The notes below the pieces were generated by a model. That model made no database searches. It was given only the letters and a program-made list of their open reading frames with translations, and was not told where the DNA came from. The translations under genes were made by a program, and so were the position numbers. Shown here one piece after another: positions 34,019 through 43,640 of a DNA stretch of 64,000 bases; position 1 is the first letter of the stretch; every line of letters starts with the position of its first letter. Source of the DNA: Mycolicibacterium sp. TY81 (GTDB lineage: Bacteria > Actinomycetota > Actinomycetes > Mycobacteriales > Mycobacteriaceae); assembly GCF_018326285.1 (NCBI RefSeq), contig NZ_AP023362.1, positions 6,014,001 to 6,078,000 on the forward strand, given 5' to 3'.

Positions 34019-35786
34019 GAGTCTGCTGAATTAATCGGTGTGGCGGCCGGGGTTGACCTGGGATTTCGCTGATAATTGGTGGGTGCAGGGTCGCTCTGAT
34101 GATCAGCGTGAGTTGTTGGATGCCGAATCGGTTGCCGGGCATCTTCTGAAGCCCGACAGCGTGTTTGCGTTCCTGGCCGCTCATCGCCACGAGCTGTTCC
34201 CGGAGGAGATGTTCGCTGATCTGTTCCCGTCACGGCGGGGCCGACCCAGCGTGCCCGGCCGAGGTGATGGCCTCGGTGATCACGCTGCAGGCCCTGCACG
34301 GGCTCTCCGACAACGAGACGGTGGATGCGGTCACCTTCGATCTGCGGTGGAAAGCCGCGTGCGGGCTGCCGGTCACCGCGCCGGCGTTTCACTCCACCAC
34401 GCTGACGTACTGGCGGCGCCGGCTGGCGGCCTCTGATCGCCCTAACCGGATCTTCGAGGCGGTCAGAACGGTGGTCGCGCAGACCGCGGTACTGGCGGGC
34501 AAGACTCGGCGGGCATTGGATTCCACGGTCCTCGATGACGCGGTGGCCACCCAGGACACCGTGACCCAGTTGATCGCCGCGATCCGCCGCGTGGGCCGCG
34601 ACGTCCCCGGCGCCGCCGAGGTGATCGAGACTCATTGCACGGCACACAATTACCACGACCCGGGTAAGCCGGCGATCGCCTGGAACGACAAGGCTGCCCG
34701 CGATCAGCTCATCGACGCCCTGGTTACTGACGCGCATCGGGTCCTGGGGCATCTGCCCGAGCAGGAGCTGGGACCGCGGGCCGCTGAGGCGGTGGCGCTG
34801 TTGGCGTTGATCGCCGGGCAGGATGTCGAATCGGTCGAAGGCTCTGATGGCACCGACGGGCAGTGGCGCATCGCCCAGAACGTTGCTCCGGATCGGGTCG
34901 TCTCGACCGTGGATCCTGATGCCCGCCACGCCCATAAGACGGTGCACCGGCGGCAGGACGGCTTCAAGGCCCATATCGCGATCGAACCCGATACCGGGAT
35001 CATCACCGACTGCGCTCTGACCAAAGCCAGTGGCCCGGATAACCACGAAGCCGTCGTCGGGCTGGCCCTGCTGCAGGAGGAGCCGGCCGGGGTGCGGGTG
35101 CTCGGTGATTCGGCCTACGGCACCGGCGCGGCCCGCGCCACCCTCGCCGAACTCAAGCATGTCGCGGTGATCAAACCGCTGCCGTTGCGGGCCCCGGTGC
35201 CCGGCGGGTTCACCAGCGATGACTTCGCTATCGATTTCGATGCCCGCACCGTGACCTGCCCGGCTGGGCACACCGTCAATATCGCACCTAAAGGTGGCGC
35301 GAGATTTGAGAAGCATTGCCGCACTTGCCCATTACGGGCCCAGTGCACCACCGCGTCACGGGGACGCAACCTCACTATCAGCGAGCATGAACCGCTGCTA
35401 CGTGCCGCCCGCGCAGCAGCGCGCACTCCCCGGTGGCGGGACGAGTACCGCCAACACCGGCCCATGGTGGAACGCTCCATCGCCTGGCTGACCCGCGGCA
35501 ACCGCAAAGTCCGCTACCGCGGCGCCATCAAAAACGACCACTGGCTGCACCACCGCGCCGCCGCCCTCAACTTGCGCCGGCTGATCACCCTCGGCCTGAC
35601 CCACACCGGCACCCACTGGGCCATCGCCTGACACGACCGGGCATTGCCACCCGCGGCACCAGATGCCACGCTCAATGCGGCGGGGTGACCCTCGAATTGT
35701 CGACCCTCGGGTCTGACTCACAACACACACGCGCCACAGAGCGCCTTGAGGCACCCCGCCCCAAAACCGCCTTATTCAGCAGGCTC
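34019..35786 (+). mobile_element. IS1182-family insertion sequence
   Basis: 1768 bp bounded by imperfect inverted repeats: GAGTCTGCTGAAT on the left (34019-34031) and, read inward from the right, GAGCCTGCTGAAT (35786-35774). The flanking CTAG (34015-34018 and 35787-35790) is a 4-base target duplication. The element carries one broken transposase gene. Confidence 0.9.
34038..35631 (+). pseudogene. IS1182-family transposase, single-base frameshift
   Basis: About 530 residues when joined. The first frame reads TWDFADNWWVQGRSDDQREL ... ELFPEEMFADLFPSRRGRPSVP; the second continues AEVMASVITLQALHGLSDNE, then HAHKTVHRRQDGFKAHIAIE, GDSAYGTG, CRTCPLRAQCTT and RPMVERSIAWLTRGNRKVRY. These are IS1182/IS4-like DDE motifs. 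The frame breaks at GTGCCCGGCCGAG (34251-34263): with one G removed, VPAEVMAS is continuous. The 150 bases after the stop up to the right end are non-coding. Confidence 0.85.
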
Positions 35787-35805
35787 CTAGGTCTTGCCGG
35801 CTGAA

Positions 35806-35846
35806 TGGCCAGGTCTGCACGGCGATCATTCGTGCGGACCTGGCCA
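35806..35846. terminator. Bidirectional hairpin between purH and mqo
   Basis: Arms TGGCCAGGTCTGCACG (35806-35821) and CGTGCGGACCTGGCCA (35831-35846), one mismatch, 9-base loop. Before the IS1182 insertion it lay 15-20 bases after the purH stop; it now serves the 3' end of mqo and the far side of the IS. Confidence 0.75.
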
Positions 35847-35853
35847 TCGGCTT

Positions 35854-37272
35854 TCAGAGGCTCAGCAGCGCGGCGGTGTCGCGCGCGGCCAGGGCGTCGT
35901 CCATTCGCGCCTGCCAGGACGTGGCCCAGCGCTCGGGGAAACACCGCTGCAGGAGCTCGAGCATGATCGGCACGGCGGTCGAGGCTCCCGGTGATGCGCC
36001 GAGCAGCCCCGCGATGGTGCCGTCGGCCGACGTGACCAGTTCGGTCCCGGAGCGCAAGGCGCCGATACGTTCGGCGTCCGGGGTGACCAATTGCGCACGC
36101 TGTCCCGCCGGCACCAGCTCCCAGTCGCGGGGATCGGCGTCCGGGTAAAACCGTTGCAGCTGTTTGATCTTGCCGCTGAACGGCGTGAGCAACTCGCCGA
36201 TCAGATAACGCACCAGCGGCAGACTCTGCGCCGCCGCGGCCGCCAGCACATGCAGGTTGTGCCACCGCAGTGTGGTGAAGAAGTCGGTGAGCTTGCCGCC
36301 CTTGAGGAGCTTGGTGCTGAACGTCGCATACGGACCGAACATCAGGTAGCCCTCGCCGTCGACGACGCGTTTGTCCAAGTGCGGCACTGACATCGGCGGG
36401 GCTCCTATCGCGGCCTGGCCGTACACCTTGGCATCGTGCTGGGCGACGACGTCGGGTCGCGCGCACCGCAGAAACGCCGCACCGACGGGCAGGACACCGT
36501 AGCCCCGCACTTCGGGCATGTGCGCGCGCTGCAGCAGTCGCAGGGCGAAGCCGCCGGCTCCGACGAAGACATGTCGTGCCTTGAGATGAAATCTGTTGTG
36601 CGAGTCCGAACACCGGCCACCGACCAGCCAGGTGCCGTCGGGGTCCTGGTGTAACCGGCGCACGTCGTGCCCGAGCCGCACCTCGCCGCCGTTCGAGGTG
36701 ATGATGCGGGTCAGTCCGCGGGTGAGCGCCCCGAAATCGACGTCGGTCCCGCCGGGATGGCGGGTGGCCGCAATCGGTTGCGCCGGATCCCGGCCGGCCA
36801 TCACCAACGGTGCCCATGCGGCGACTTCGGCGGGATCGTCACTGAACTCGAGATCGGCGAAAAGCGGATCGGCGCTGAGGGTTTCGAAGCGTCGTCGTAG
36901 GTAGGCCACGTCGTGGTCGCCGAAAACCACATCCATGTGCGGCGTGCCGTGCACGAAAGTCGCCGGGTCCAGCTGGCCCTGCTCGACCAGATATGCCCAC
37001 CAGCGGCGGGACACCTGGAATTGTGCGGCGATTTCGGCCGGCGTCGAGCCGTCTTCGGGGTCCGGCATGTAATTGAGCTCGCAATAGCCGGAGTGGCCGG
37101 TGCCGGCGTTGTTCCACGGCCCGCTGCTCTCCGTGGCGATGTCGGATGCCCGCTCCACCAACACGATGCGCCACTGCGGATCCAGCGTGCTGATCATGGC
37201 GCCGAGGGTGGCGGACATGATGCCGCCACCGATGAGGACGACGTCGGCGACTTCGGGTTCAACGGTGTTCAT
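35854..37272 (-). CDS. mqo: Malate:quinone oxidoreductase
   Basis: A 472-residue peripheral membrane FAD enzyme oxidising malate to oxaloacetate with electrons passed to menaquinone. FAD-binding VADVVLIGGGIMSATLGAMIS at the N-terminus and ESSGPWNNAGTGHSGYCELNY are diagnostic, as are GTPHMDVVFGD, VFVGAGGFALRLLQ and PHLDKRVVDGEGYLMFGPYA. The start at 37272 is preceded by AAGGAGCAACC. It is divergent from a LysR regulator across 84 bases, which may control it. Counterpart of Rv2852c, but not in the Rv095x neighbourhood of M. tuberculosis. Confidence 0.95.
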   Translation of the reverse strand: MNTVEPEVADVVLIGGGIMSATLGAMISTLDPQWRIVLVERASDIATESSGPWNNAGTGHSGYCELNYMPDPEDGSTPAEIAAQFQVSRRWWAYLVEQGQLDPATFVHGTPHMDVVFGDHDVAYLRRRFETLSADPLFADLEFSDDPAEVAAWAPLVMAGRDPAQPIAATRHPGGTDVDFGALTRGLTRIITSNGGEVRLGHDVRRLHQDPDGTWLVGGRCSDSHNRFHLKARHVFVGAGGFALRLLQRAHMPEVRGYGVLPVGAAFLRCARPDVVAQHDAKVYGQAAIGAPPMSVPHLDKRVVDGEGYLMFGPYATFSTKLLKGGKLTDFFTTLRWHNLHVLAAAAAQSLPLVRYLIGELLTPFSGKIKQLQRFYPDADPRDWELVPAGQRAQLVTPDAERIGALRSGTELVTSADGTIAGLLGASPGASTAVPIMLELLQRCFPERWATSWQARMDDALAARDTAALLSL

Positions 37273-37356
37273 GGTTGCTCCTTGTCTCGTTGACTCCAGC
37301 ATCACTCGCGCCGATTCGATCCGTCCAATGAATGTTCTGGCGATTACCATCCGAAT

Positions 37357-38250
37357 ATGGATCAATGGATGAGCCTGCTGGCACCGCAGCTGCGGGCGCT
37401 CGAAGAGCTGGACGCGCAGGGCGGGCACATGACCCGTGCCGCGGACAGCCTGGGCATTCCACAGTCGTCGATGAGTCGGCGCATCCACGCGTTGGAGAAG
37501 ACACTCGGCGTCCGGCTGCTCACCCAGGAGGGGCGGACGGTGCGCCTGACACCGGTGGCAGTGCAGCTGGCCGAGCAGGTGCGGCGCCCGTTGCATCAAC
37601 TCGAAGCGACGGTCGAGACCATCGCCGGGGAAGCCGACCCCGAGCACGGCACCGTCCGGTTCGGCTTCCCTTTGACGATGGGTGCCGGCGTCGTGCCGAA
37701 CCTGGTCACCGAATTCCACCGGCGCGCACCGGGAATCCGGCTCCAGATCAAACAGGCGCACGGCAGCGAACTCGCCGCGGACCTGAAAGCCGGAGCGCTT
37801 GACGTCGCAGTGGTCATCCCGCCGCCGGACGGTGTCGAGCATGTGGTGATCGGCGGACAACCGATCCGCGCGGTGTTACCGGCGGCTCATCCGCTCGCTG
37901 CCCGTCGTCGTCTCCGCTTGGACGAACTGCGAGACGAAACGTTCATCGCCAACCCGGCCAGCTATCACTTGCGTCAGGCAACTGAAAGCTGGTGCCGTGA
38001 TTCGGGATTCGCGCCACACGTACCAGTGGAGATCACGGAGTTCTCGACGATCCGCGAGTTGGTCGGCCGTGGCATGGGTATCGCGTTGCTACCGCACGAC
38101 GAGCACACCTCACGCAAGGTCCGCGAAATCCCGTTGTCACCCAACAGCTATCAGCGCCAGATCGCGCTGGCGTGGGCACCGACCGCAGGCACTCCCGCAG
38201 CGCGCAGGCTGCTGACCTTCCTGCGTGCAGAATGGTCGACCACCGGTTAG
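37357..38250 (+). CDS. LysR-family transcriptional regulator
   Basis: A 297-residue LTTR. The N-terminal winged HTH is at about 12-68 (AADSLGIPQSSMSRRIHALEK, LGVRLLTQEGRTVRLTP). The periplasmic-binding-like effector domain follows (GTVRFGFPLTMGAGVVPNLV, GRGMGIALLPHDE). It is transcribed away from mqo with an 84-base shared promoter, the classic arrangement for an LTTR and its target, so control of mqo is inferred. Its TAG overlaps the stop of the convergent esterase gene (TTAG). Confidence 0.9.
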   Translation: MDQWMSLLAPQLRALEELDAQGGHMTRAADSLGIPQSSMSRRIHALEKTLGVRLLTQEGRTVRLTPVAVQLAEQVRRPLHQLEATVETIAGEADPEHGTVRFGFPLTMGAGVVPNLVTEFHRRAPGIRLQIKQAHGSELAADLKAGALDVAVVIPPPDGVEHVVIGGQPIRAVLPAAHPLAARRRLRLDELRDETFIANPASYHLRQATESWCRDSGFAPHVPVEITEFSTIRELVGRGMGIALLPHDEHTSRKVREIPLSPNSYQRQIALAWAPTAGTPAARRLLTFLRAEWSTTG

Positions 38251-39263
38251 GAGGCGACCTCGCCGGGCTGGTGCTGCGTGGTGGCGTATTCGAAGAAGTC
38301 CACGATCTCGTCGACGGCCTTACGGGCATCCGGGTTGACGTCGAAGCTCAGCTGGAACATGTGCATCGCCTTGTCCCACACCTGAACCCAGGCGAGCGCC
38401 CCGGCGGCGCGCAATGCGTCGGCGAGTGCGAACGAGTCGTTGCGCAGCATCTCGTTGTTGCCGACCTGCAGGAGCGTCGGTCCCAGGCCGTGCAAGTCGG
38501 CCTCGGTGGGCATCTCCGGCACCGGGTGGGTGCCGTTCTTCGTCGCGAAGACGTCGTAGAGGTACTTCACCGCCATGAACGGGAACAGCACGTCGCGGTG
38601 TTCGAGCATCGCGTTGTACTTCAGGTTCATGTCGGACGACGTCAGCGGTGACAACAGGATCTGGCCGGCGGGTACCTGCAGGCCCGCGTCCCGTGCCGCG
38701 AGTGCCGTGCCGGTCGCGATCAGCCCGCCGGCGGAGTCGCCCGCGAACACGATCTTCTCCGCGTCGACGCCGGCGGCGAGCACCATCCGGTAGGCGCACA
38801 CGCCGTCGGCGATGGCGTCCTCGATCAGGGCCTGCGGGGCGAGTCGGTAGCCCACGTTCAGGACCCGGGCGCCGGTTGCGGCCGACAGCTTGCTCGCCCA
38901 GCGCCGGTGTGAGTTCAACCCGAGGGTGATCAGCGCCGAACCGTGGAAATAGATGATCACGCGATCGGAACCCTGTGCGCGTGGCGCGATGATCCATTCG
39001 GCGTCGCAGTCGTCCAGCTTGATCGGTGTCACCGTGGTGCCGGGCAGCGCGCGGAACGCGCGGAACGGCCCGTCGATGATGTCGTAGCGGCCCCGCTGTA
39101 CCAGTTCCGGATGGAACCGGTTGACCACCATGCCGATGAGTGTGAGCAGGGCAATTACCGGTCGGACGAACACCGCCGTCAGCCCGCCGAGCAGTCGGCT
39201 CTGCCAGGCGGCGGGGCCGAACTCGAGGTCGGTGGGGCGGTGAGTCCAGTCGAGCGAGTTCAC
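38247..39263 (-). CDS. Alpha/beta hydrolase (HSL-type esterase/lipase)
   Basis: 338 residues from the GTG at 39263. The catalytic Ser is in FAGDSAGGLIATGT (about 185-198). The oxyanion element reads IIYFHGSALITLG, i.e. HGSA rather than the usual HGGG. His is probably in KAMHMFQLS and Asp in VQVWD. An N-terminal hydrophobic stretch (TAVFVRPVIALLTLIGMVV) may anchor it to the membrane. Mycobacteria have many Lip esterases of this type; the substrate is unknown. It is convergent with the LysR gene and divergent from the MoxR gene. Confidence 0.85.
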   Translation of the reverse strand: MNSLDWTHRPTDLEFGPAAWQSRLLGGLTAVFVRPVIALLTLIGMVVNRFHPELVQRGRYDIIDGPFRAFRALPGTTVTPIKLDDCDAEWIIAPRAQGSDRVIIYFHGSALITLGLNSHRRWASKLSAATGARVLNVGYRLAPQALIEDAIADGVCAYRMVLAAGVDAEKIVFAGDSAGGLIATGTALAARDAGLQVPAGQILLSPLTSSDMNLKYNAMLEHRDVLFPFMAVKYLYDVFATKNGTHPVPEMPTEADLHGLGPTLLQVGNNEMLRNDSFALADALRAAGALAWVQVWDKAMHMFQLSFDVNPDARKAVDEIVDFFEYATTQHQPGEVAS

Positions 39264-39339
39264 GATACCGAGGGTACTGGGTAAAGCTCCGGAGCCCAAG
39301 GGGCTGCCGCTCACCGTGTGCCGTCGTAGCGTGGAGGTC

Positions 39340-40734
39340 GTGACATCACCTAACGACCTTCCGTCCGACCTGCCCAGGACCGTCGGCGAACTCAAGGCCT
39401 CGGGCCACCGCGAGCGGGGCATCAAGACCGAGATCCGCGAGAACCTGCTGGCAGCACTGGCTGACGGCGACGACGTCTGGCCCGGCATCTTCGGCTTCGA
39501 GGACACCGTCCTGCCGCAGCTGGAGCGCGCGCTGATCGCCGGGCACGACATCGTGCTGCTCGGCGAGCGCGGCCAGGGCAAGACCCGTCTGCTGCGCGGG
39601 CTGGTCGGTCTGCTGGACGAGTGGACGCCCGTCATCGCGGGCTCGGAGCTGGGCGAGCATCCCTACTCGCCGATCACGCCCGAGTCGATCCGCCGGGCGG
39701 CGGACTCCGGCGACGACCTACCGATCACCTGGCAACACCGCAGCGAGCGCTACTTCGAGAAGCTGGCGACGCCCGATACCAGCGTCGCCGACCTCGTCGG
39801 CGACATCGACCCCATCAAGGTGGCCGAGGGGCGGAGTCTGGGTGACCCGGAAACCATCGCCTACGGACTCATCCCGCGGGCGCATCGCGGCATCGTCGCG
39901 ATCAACGAGCTGCCCGACCTCGCCGAGCGCATCCAGGTCGCCATGCTCAACGTGATGGAGGAGCGCGACATCCAGGTGCGCGGCTACACGTTGCGCCTGC
40001 CGCTGGACGTGCTCGTGGTGGCCAGTGCCAACCCCGAGGACTACACCAACCGTGGCCGCATCATCACGCCGCTGAAAGACCGCTTCGGCGCCGAGATCCG
40101 CACCCACTACCCGCTGGAGCTCGACGCGGAGGTCGGCGTCATCAAGCAGGAAGCGCACCTGGCTGCCGAGGTCCCGGAGTACCTGCTGCAGATCCTGGCC
40201 CGGTTCGCCCGGTACCTGCGCGAGTCGCAGTCGATCGATCAGCGCTCCGGCGTCTCGGCCCGCTTCGCGATCGCCGCGGCCGAAACCGTCGGCGCCGCGG
40301 CCCAGCACCGCTCCGCGATTCTGGGTGAACAGGATCCGGTCGCTCGCGTGGTCGACCTGCAGACCATCATCGGCGTGCTGCGCGGCAAGCTGGAATTCGA
40401 GTCCGGTGAGGAAGGGCGCGAGCAGGCCGTCCTCGAGCACCTGCTGCGGCGGGCCACGGCGGACACCGCGCAGCGCCTGCTCGGCGGCATCGACGTCGGT
40501 TCTCTCGTCGCTGCGGTGGAAGGAGATTCACCGGTCACGACGGGCGAGCGGGTGTCGGCCAAGGACGTCCTGGCCGCGCTGCCGGACCTGCCGGTGATCG
40601 ATGCAATCGCCGACCGGTTGGGCGCGCAGTCCGACGGCGAGAAGGCGGCCGCCGTCGAGCTGGCGCTGGAAGCGCTGTACCTGGCCAAGCGCATCGACAA
40701 GACCTCTGACGACGGCGAAACGGTATATGGCTAA
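39340..40734 (+). CDS. MoxR/Mg-chelatase-type AAA+ ATPase (Rv0958 homologue)
   Basis: 464 residues from the GTG at 39340 with GGAGG just upstream. AAA+ core: Walker A LLGERGQGKTRLLRGL (about 70-86), Walker B GIVAINELPDLAERIQ, sensor VVASANPEDYTNRGRI and the arginine-finger-type LKDRFGAEIRTHYP. A helical C-terminal domain follows. MoxR ATPases work with VWA-domain partners as chaperone-like complexes that mature or insert metals into target enzymes. The VWA gene starts within its last codons (ATG 40727), a strong functional link. Confidence 0.92.
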   Translation: MTSPNDLPSDLPRTVGELKASGHRERGIKTEIRENLLAALADGDDVWPGIFGFEDTVLPQLERALIAGHDIVLLGERGQGKTRLLRGLVGLLDEWTPVIAGSELGEHPYSPITPESIRRAADSGDDLPITWQHRSERYFEKLATPDTSVADLVGDIDPIKVAEGRSLGDPETIAYGLIPRAHRGIVAINELPDLAERIQVAMLNVMEERDIQVRGYTLRLPLDVLVVASANPEDYTNRGRIITPLKDRFGAEIRTHYPLELDAEVGVIKQEAHLAAEVPEYLLQILARFARYLRESQSIDQRSGVSARFAIAAAETVGAAAQHRSAILGEQDPVARVVDLQTIIGVLRGKLEFESGEEGREQAVLEHLLRRATADTAQRLLGGIDVGSLVAAVEGDSPVTTGERVSAKDVLAALPDLPVIDAIADRLGAQSDGEKAAAVELALEALYLAKRIDKTSDDGETVYG

Positions 40735-42694
40735 CCACCTCTCGCGGTATTCGCGCTACACCGGCGGGCCCGACCCGCTGGCGCCTCCCGTCGACCTGCG
40801 GGAGGCGCTGGAGCAGATCGGACAGGACGTCATGGAGGGCGCATCGCCCCGGCGCGCCCTGTCCGAGCTGCTGCGCCGGGGTACCCAGAACATGCGCGGC
40901 GCCGACCGGCTTGCCGCCGAGGCCAACCGGCGCCGTCGGGAGTTGCTGTCGCGCAACAACCTTGACGGCACCCTGCAGGAGATCAAGAAGCTGCTCGACG
41001 AGGCGGTGCTCGCCGAGCGCAAGGAGCTGGCCCGCGCGCTCGACGATGACGCGCGGTTCGGTGAGCTGCAGCTGGAGTCGTTGTCGCCGTCACCGGCCAA
41101 GGCCGTGCAGGAACTCTCCGAATATGACTGGCGCTCGGCCGAGGCACGGCAGAAGTACGAGCAGATCAAGGATCTGCTGGGCCGGGAGATGCTGGACCAA
41201 CGGTTCGCCGGCATGAAGGATGCGCTCCAGAACGCCACCGACGAGGATCGTCAGGCCGTCAACGACATGCTCGACGATCTGAACAGCCTGTTGGAGAAGC
41301 ACTCTCGTGGCGAGGATACCCAGCAGGACTTTCAAGACTTCATGGCCAAGCACGGCCAGTTCTTCCCGGAGAATCCGCAGAACGTCGACGAGCTGCTGGA
41401 CTCGCTGGCCAAGCGCGCCGCGGCCGCGCAGCGGTTCCGCAATAGTCTGTCACCCGACCAACGCGCTGAACTGGATGCGTTGGCGCAGCAGGCATTCGGA
41501 TCGCCATCGCTGATGAACGCACTCGATCGGCTCGACGCCAACCTGCAGGCCGCTCGCCCGGGCGAGGACTGGACCGGCGAGCGGAGCTTCACTGGCAACA
41601 ACCCGCTGGGTATGGGCGAGGCCGCGCAGGCGATGGAAGACATCGCCGAGTTGGAGCAACTGGCGGAACAACTTTCGCAGAGCTACGCCGGTGCCCAGAT
41701 GGACGACGTCGATCTCGATATGCTCGCCCGACAGCTGGGCGACGAGGCCGCCGTTGATGCCCGCGCCCTGGCGGAACTGGAACGCACCCTGATGAACCAG
41801 GGCTTCCTGGACCGCGGTTCCGACGGGCAATGGCGGTTGTCCCCGAAGGCGATGCGTCAGCTGGGCCAGGCCGCGCTCCGCGATGTGGCACAACAGCTTT
41901 CCGGACGACACGGCGAGCGCGACACCCGTCGCGCCGGCGCCGCCGGTGAACTGACCGGTGCCACCCGGCCGTGGCAGTTCGGCGACACCGAGCCCTGGAA
42001 TGTTACCCGTACCTTGACCAACGCGGTGCTGCGGCAGGCAGGTACGCGCGACGACGGGCCGCTGCGGATCACCGTCGACGATGTCGAGATCTCGGAAACC
42101 GAGACCCGCACCCAGGCGGTGGTGGCGCTGTTGGTGGACACCTCGTTCTCGATGGTCATGGAGAACCGATGGCTGCCGATGAAGCGCACCGCGCTGGCGC
42201 TCAATCACCTGGTGAGTACCCGGTTCCGGTCAGATGCGTTGCAGATCATCGCTTTTGGCCGGCACGCCCGCACGGTTTCAGCGGCTGAACTGACGGGGCT
42301 GGAGGGCGTCTACGAGCAGGGCACCAACCTGCACCACGCGCTGTTGCTCGCCGGCCGGCATCTGCGGCGTCATCCCAACGCACAGCCGGTCGTCCTCGTC
42401 GTCACCGACGGCGAGCCGACGGCGCACCTCGAGCAGTACCGCAACGGGACCGAGACGTTCTTCGATTACCCGCCGCACCCGCGCACCATCGCCTTCACGG
42501 TGCGCAGCTTCGACGAGGTGGCCCGGCTGGGGGCGCAGATCACGATCTTCCGGTTGGGCAGCGATCCCGGCCTGGCGCGCTTCATCGACCAGGTGGCTCG
42601 CCGCGTCGAAGGCCGCGTCGTGGTGCCCGAACTCGACGGGCTTGGGGCTGCGGTGGTCGGCGACTACCTCCGCTCGCGGCGTCGGCGTCGGTAA
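40727..42694 (+). CDS. VWA-domain protein, partner of the MoxR ATPase (Rv0959 homologue)
   Basis: 655 residues from ATG 40727, overlapping the end of the ATPase gene by 8 bases. Residues about 1-450 are charged and helical (EIKKLLDEAVLAERKELARAL, VNDMLDDLNSLLEKHSRGE). The VWA domain follows with an intact MIDAS: LLVDTSFSMVM (DxSxS), the Thr in EQGTNLHHALLL, and VVTDGEPTAH (Asp). The partner role is inferred from MoxR-VWA pairs in general; the client is unknown. The stop codon lies inside the first unit of a tandem repeat. Confidence 0.9.
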   Translation: MANHLSRYSRYTGGPDPLAPPVDLREALEQIGQDVMEGASPRRALSELLRRGTQNMRGADRLAAEANRRRRELLSRNNLDGTLQEIKKLLDEAVLAERKELARALDDDARFGELQLESLSPSPAKAVQELSEYDWRSAEARQKYEQIKDLLGREMLDQRFAGMKDALQNATDEDRQAVNDMLDDLNSLLEKHSRGEDTQQDFQDFMAKHGQFFPENPQNVDELLDSLAKRAAAAQRFRNSLSPDQRAELDALAQQAFGSPSLMNALDRLDANLQAARPGEDWTGERSFTGNNPLGMGEAAQAMEDIAELEQLAEQLSQSYAGAQMDDVDLDMLARQLGDEAAVDARALAELERTLMNQGFLDRGSDGQWRLSPKAMRQLGQAALRDVAQQLSGRHGERDTRRAGAAGELTGATRPWQFGDTEPWNVTRTLTNAVLRQAGTRDDGPLRITVDDVEISETETRTQAVVALLVDTSFSMVMENRWLPMKRTALALNHLVSTRFRSDALQIIAFGRHARTVSAAELTGLEGVYEQGTNLHHALLLAGRHLRRHPNAQPVVLVVTDGEPTAHLEQYRNGTETFFDYPPHPRTIAFTVRSFDEVARLGAQITIFRLGSDPGLARFIDQVARRVEGRVVVPELDGLGAAVVGDYLRSRRRRR

Positions 42695-42787
42695 CCACTC
42701 CACGGCGAGGGCAACCACTTCACGGCGAGGGTAACCACTTCGCGGCGGGTCAACCACCTCACGCGAGGGTAACCACTTCATCGCGAG
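42690..42787. repeat. Five tandem ~20-bp repeats
   Basis: Units of the form GGTAACCACTTCACGGCGAG begin at 42690, 42710, 42730, 42748 and 42768. Four units are 20 bases and one is 18. The first contains the stop codon of the VWA gene. Purely intergenic otherwise. Confidence 0.85.
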
Positions 42788-42908
42788 CGGCCGTGTTTGT
42801 ACCGCGACACGCCACCGCACCTGTACCTGAGCGCACGCTCGTCGCCTCCGAGCGGCCCCAAAGTACACGCCAATCGCGGCGTGTTGCGTACAAACACGGC
42901 CGCTCGCG
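42782..42908. repeat. Large palindromic element (class B), intact copy
   Basis: A 127-bp element with perfect 21-base inverted ends (42782-42802 and 42888-42908; CGCGAGCGGCCGTGTTTGTA plus C). The interior is also partly self-complementary (CGACACGCC / GGCGTGTTG). Reverse-complemented, it aligns with the IS110-interrupted copy at 14168-15674. No coding frame. A small non-autonomous palindromic repeat. Confidence 0.85.
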
Positions 42909-42960
42909 GGAATGAGAGCTCGCGGGAATGAGAGCTCGCGGGAATGAGAGCTCGCGGGAA
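42905..42960. repeat. 16-bp tandem repeat, three full units
   Basis: CGCGGGAATGAGAGCT occurs at 42905, 42921 and 42937, with a partial fourth from 42953. It abuts the palindromic element and ends just before the stop of the DUF1707 gene. Confidence 0.85.
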
Positions 42961-42965
42961 GTGAG

Positions 42966-43553
42966 CTAAGTGGTCGGCGGCTTGCGCTTCTTGCACTTGA
43001 TGCCGACGCGGCCCCACAGCGAGAAGCCGCGGATGGTGACGCGCGGGGCGCCGGGGGTGCCCTGCTGACCGAGGTGGTCGAACGCGCCCATGACGCCGAC
43101 GCCGTGCACGTCGACGTTGACCTCGGGCGGCAGCAGGATGGTCTGCCCGCCGAAGATCGAGTAGGAGTGGATCTCGACGTCCGGCGAGGTGAAATCGGCG
43201 TAGCGCAGATCGATGACACCGCCACCGAACAACGAGAACGACGTCAGCCGCTGCGGCACATTCCAGCGGCCCCGGCGCTCGAATCCGCTCATGATCGCCA
43301 GCAGCAGCGTCGACGGCGCGGGGTGGCATTCGCCGCCCGCTTCCCACGGTGCAGTGGTGATGTATGGCAGATCGTCGCTCAATTTCGACAGCTCGGCGTA
43401 CGTCTGCGCCGAGTAGGCGCGGTTGAGCCGGTCCTCGTATTCGGACATGGGCAGGCGTCCCTGCGCGGCCGCGTCGCTGAGGAGGTGAGCGACCTGTATC
43501 CGGTCGGTATCGACGACGCGCATCTGTGCGCGCGAACCTGGGGTGCTCATCAA
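42966..43553 (-). CDS. DUF1707 / LiaF-like protein (Rv0966c homologue)
   Basis: 195 residues. The N-terminal DUF1707 domain (about 14-65) shows the usual pattern DTDRIQVAHLLSDAAAQGRL and EYEDRLNRAYSAQTYAEL. The C-terminal part (FSLFGGGVIDLRYADF, SIFGGQTILLPPEVNVDVHG) resembles the beta-helical LiaF/cell-wall-active-antibiotic-response domain. No membrane segment is obvious. Such proteins are linked to envelope-stress responses; the exact role is unknown. A start at 43550 is equally possible. Monocistronic. Confidence 0.85.
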   Translation of the reverse strand: MMSTPGSRAQMRVVDTDRIQVAHLLSDAAAQGRLPMSEYEDRLNRAYSAQTYAELSKLSDDLPYITTAPWEAGGECHPAPSTLLLAIMSGFERRGRWNVPQRLTSFSLFGGGVIDLRYADFTSPDVEIHSYSIFGGQTILLPPEVNVDVHGVGVMGAFDHLGQQGTPGAPRVTIRGFSLWGRVGIKCKKRKPPTT

Positions 43554-43640
43554 CTCGAGCCTACGACGATCACAGGGACTTGCAAGGCTGATGTTGCAAA
43601 CTGTGGCCGCATCGATGTCGGATCCGTTACGGGATGTGGA

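Noticed and set aside
42690..42960. Possible CRISPR array (regular repeats)
   Set aside because: Units of 20 and 16 bases are contiguous with no unique spacers, so they are simple tandem repeats.
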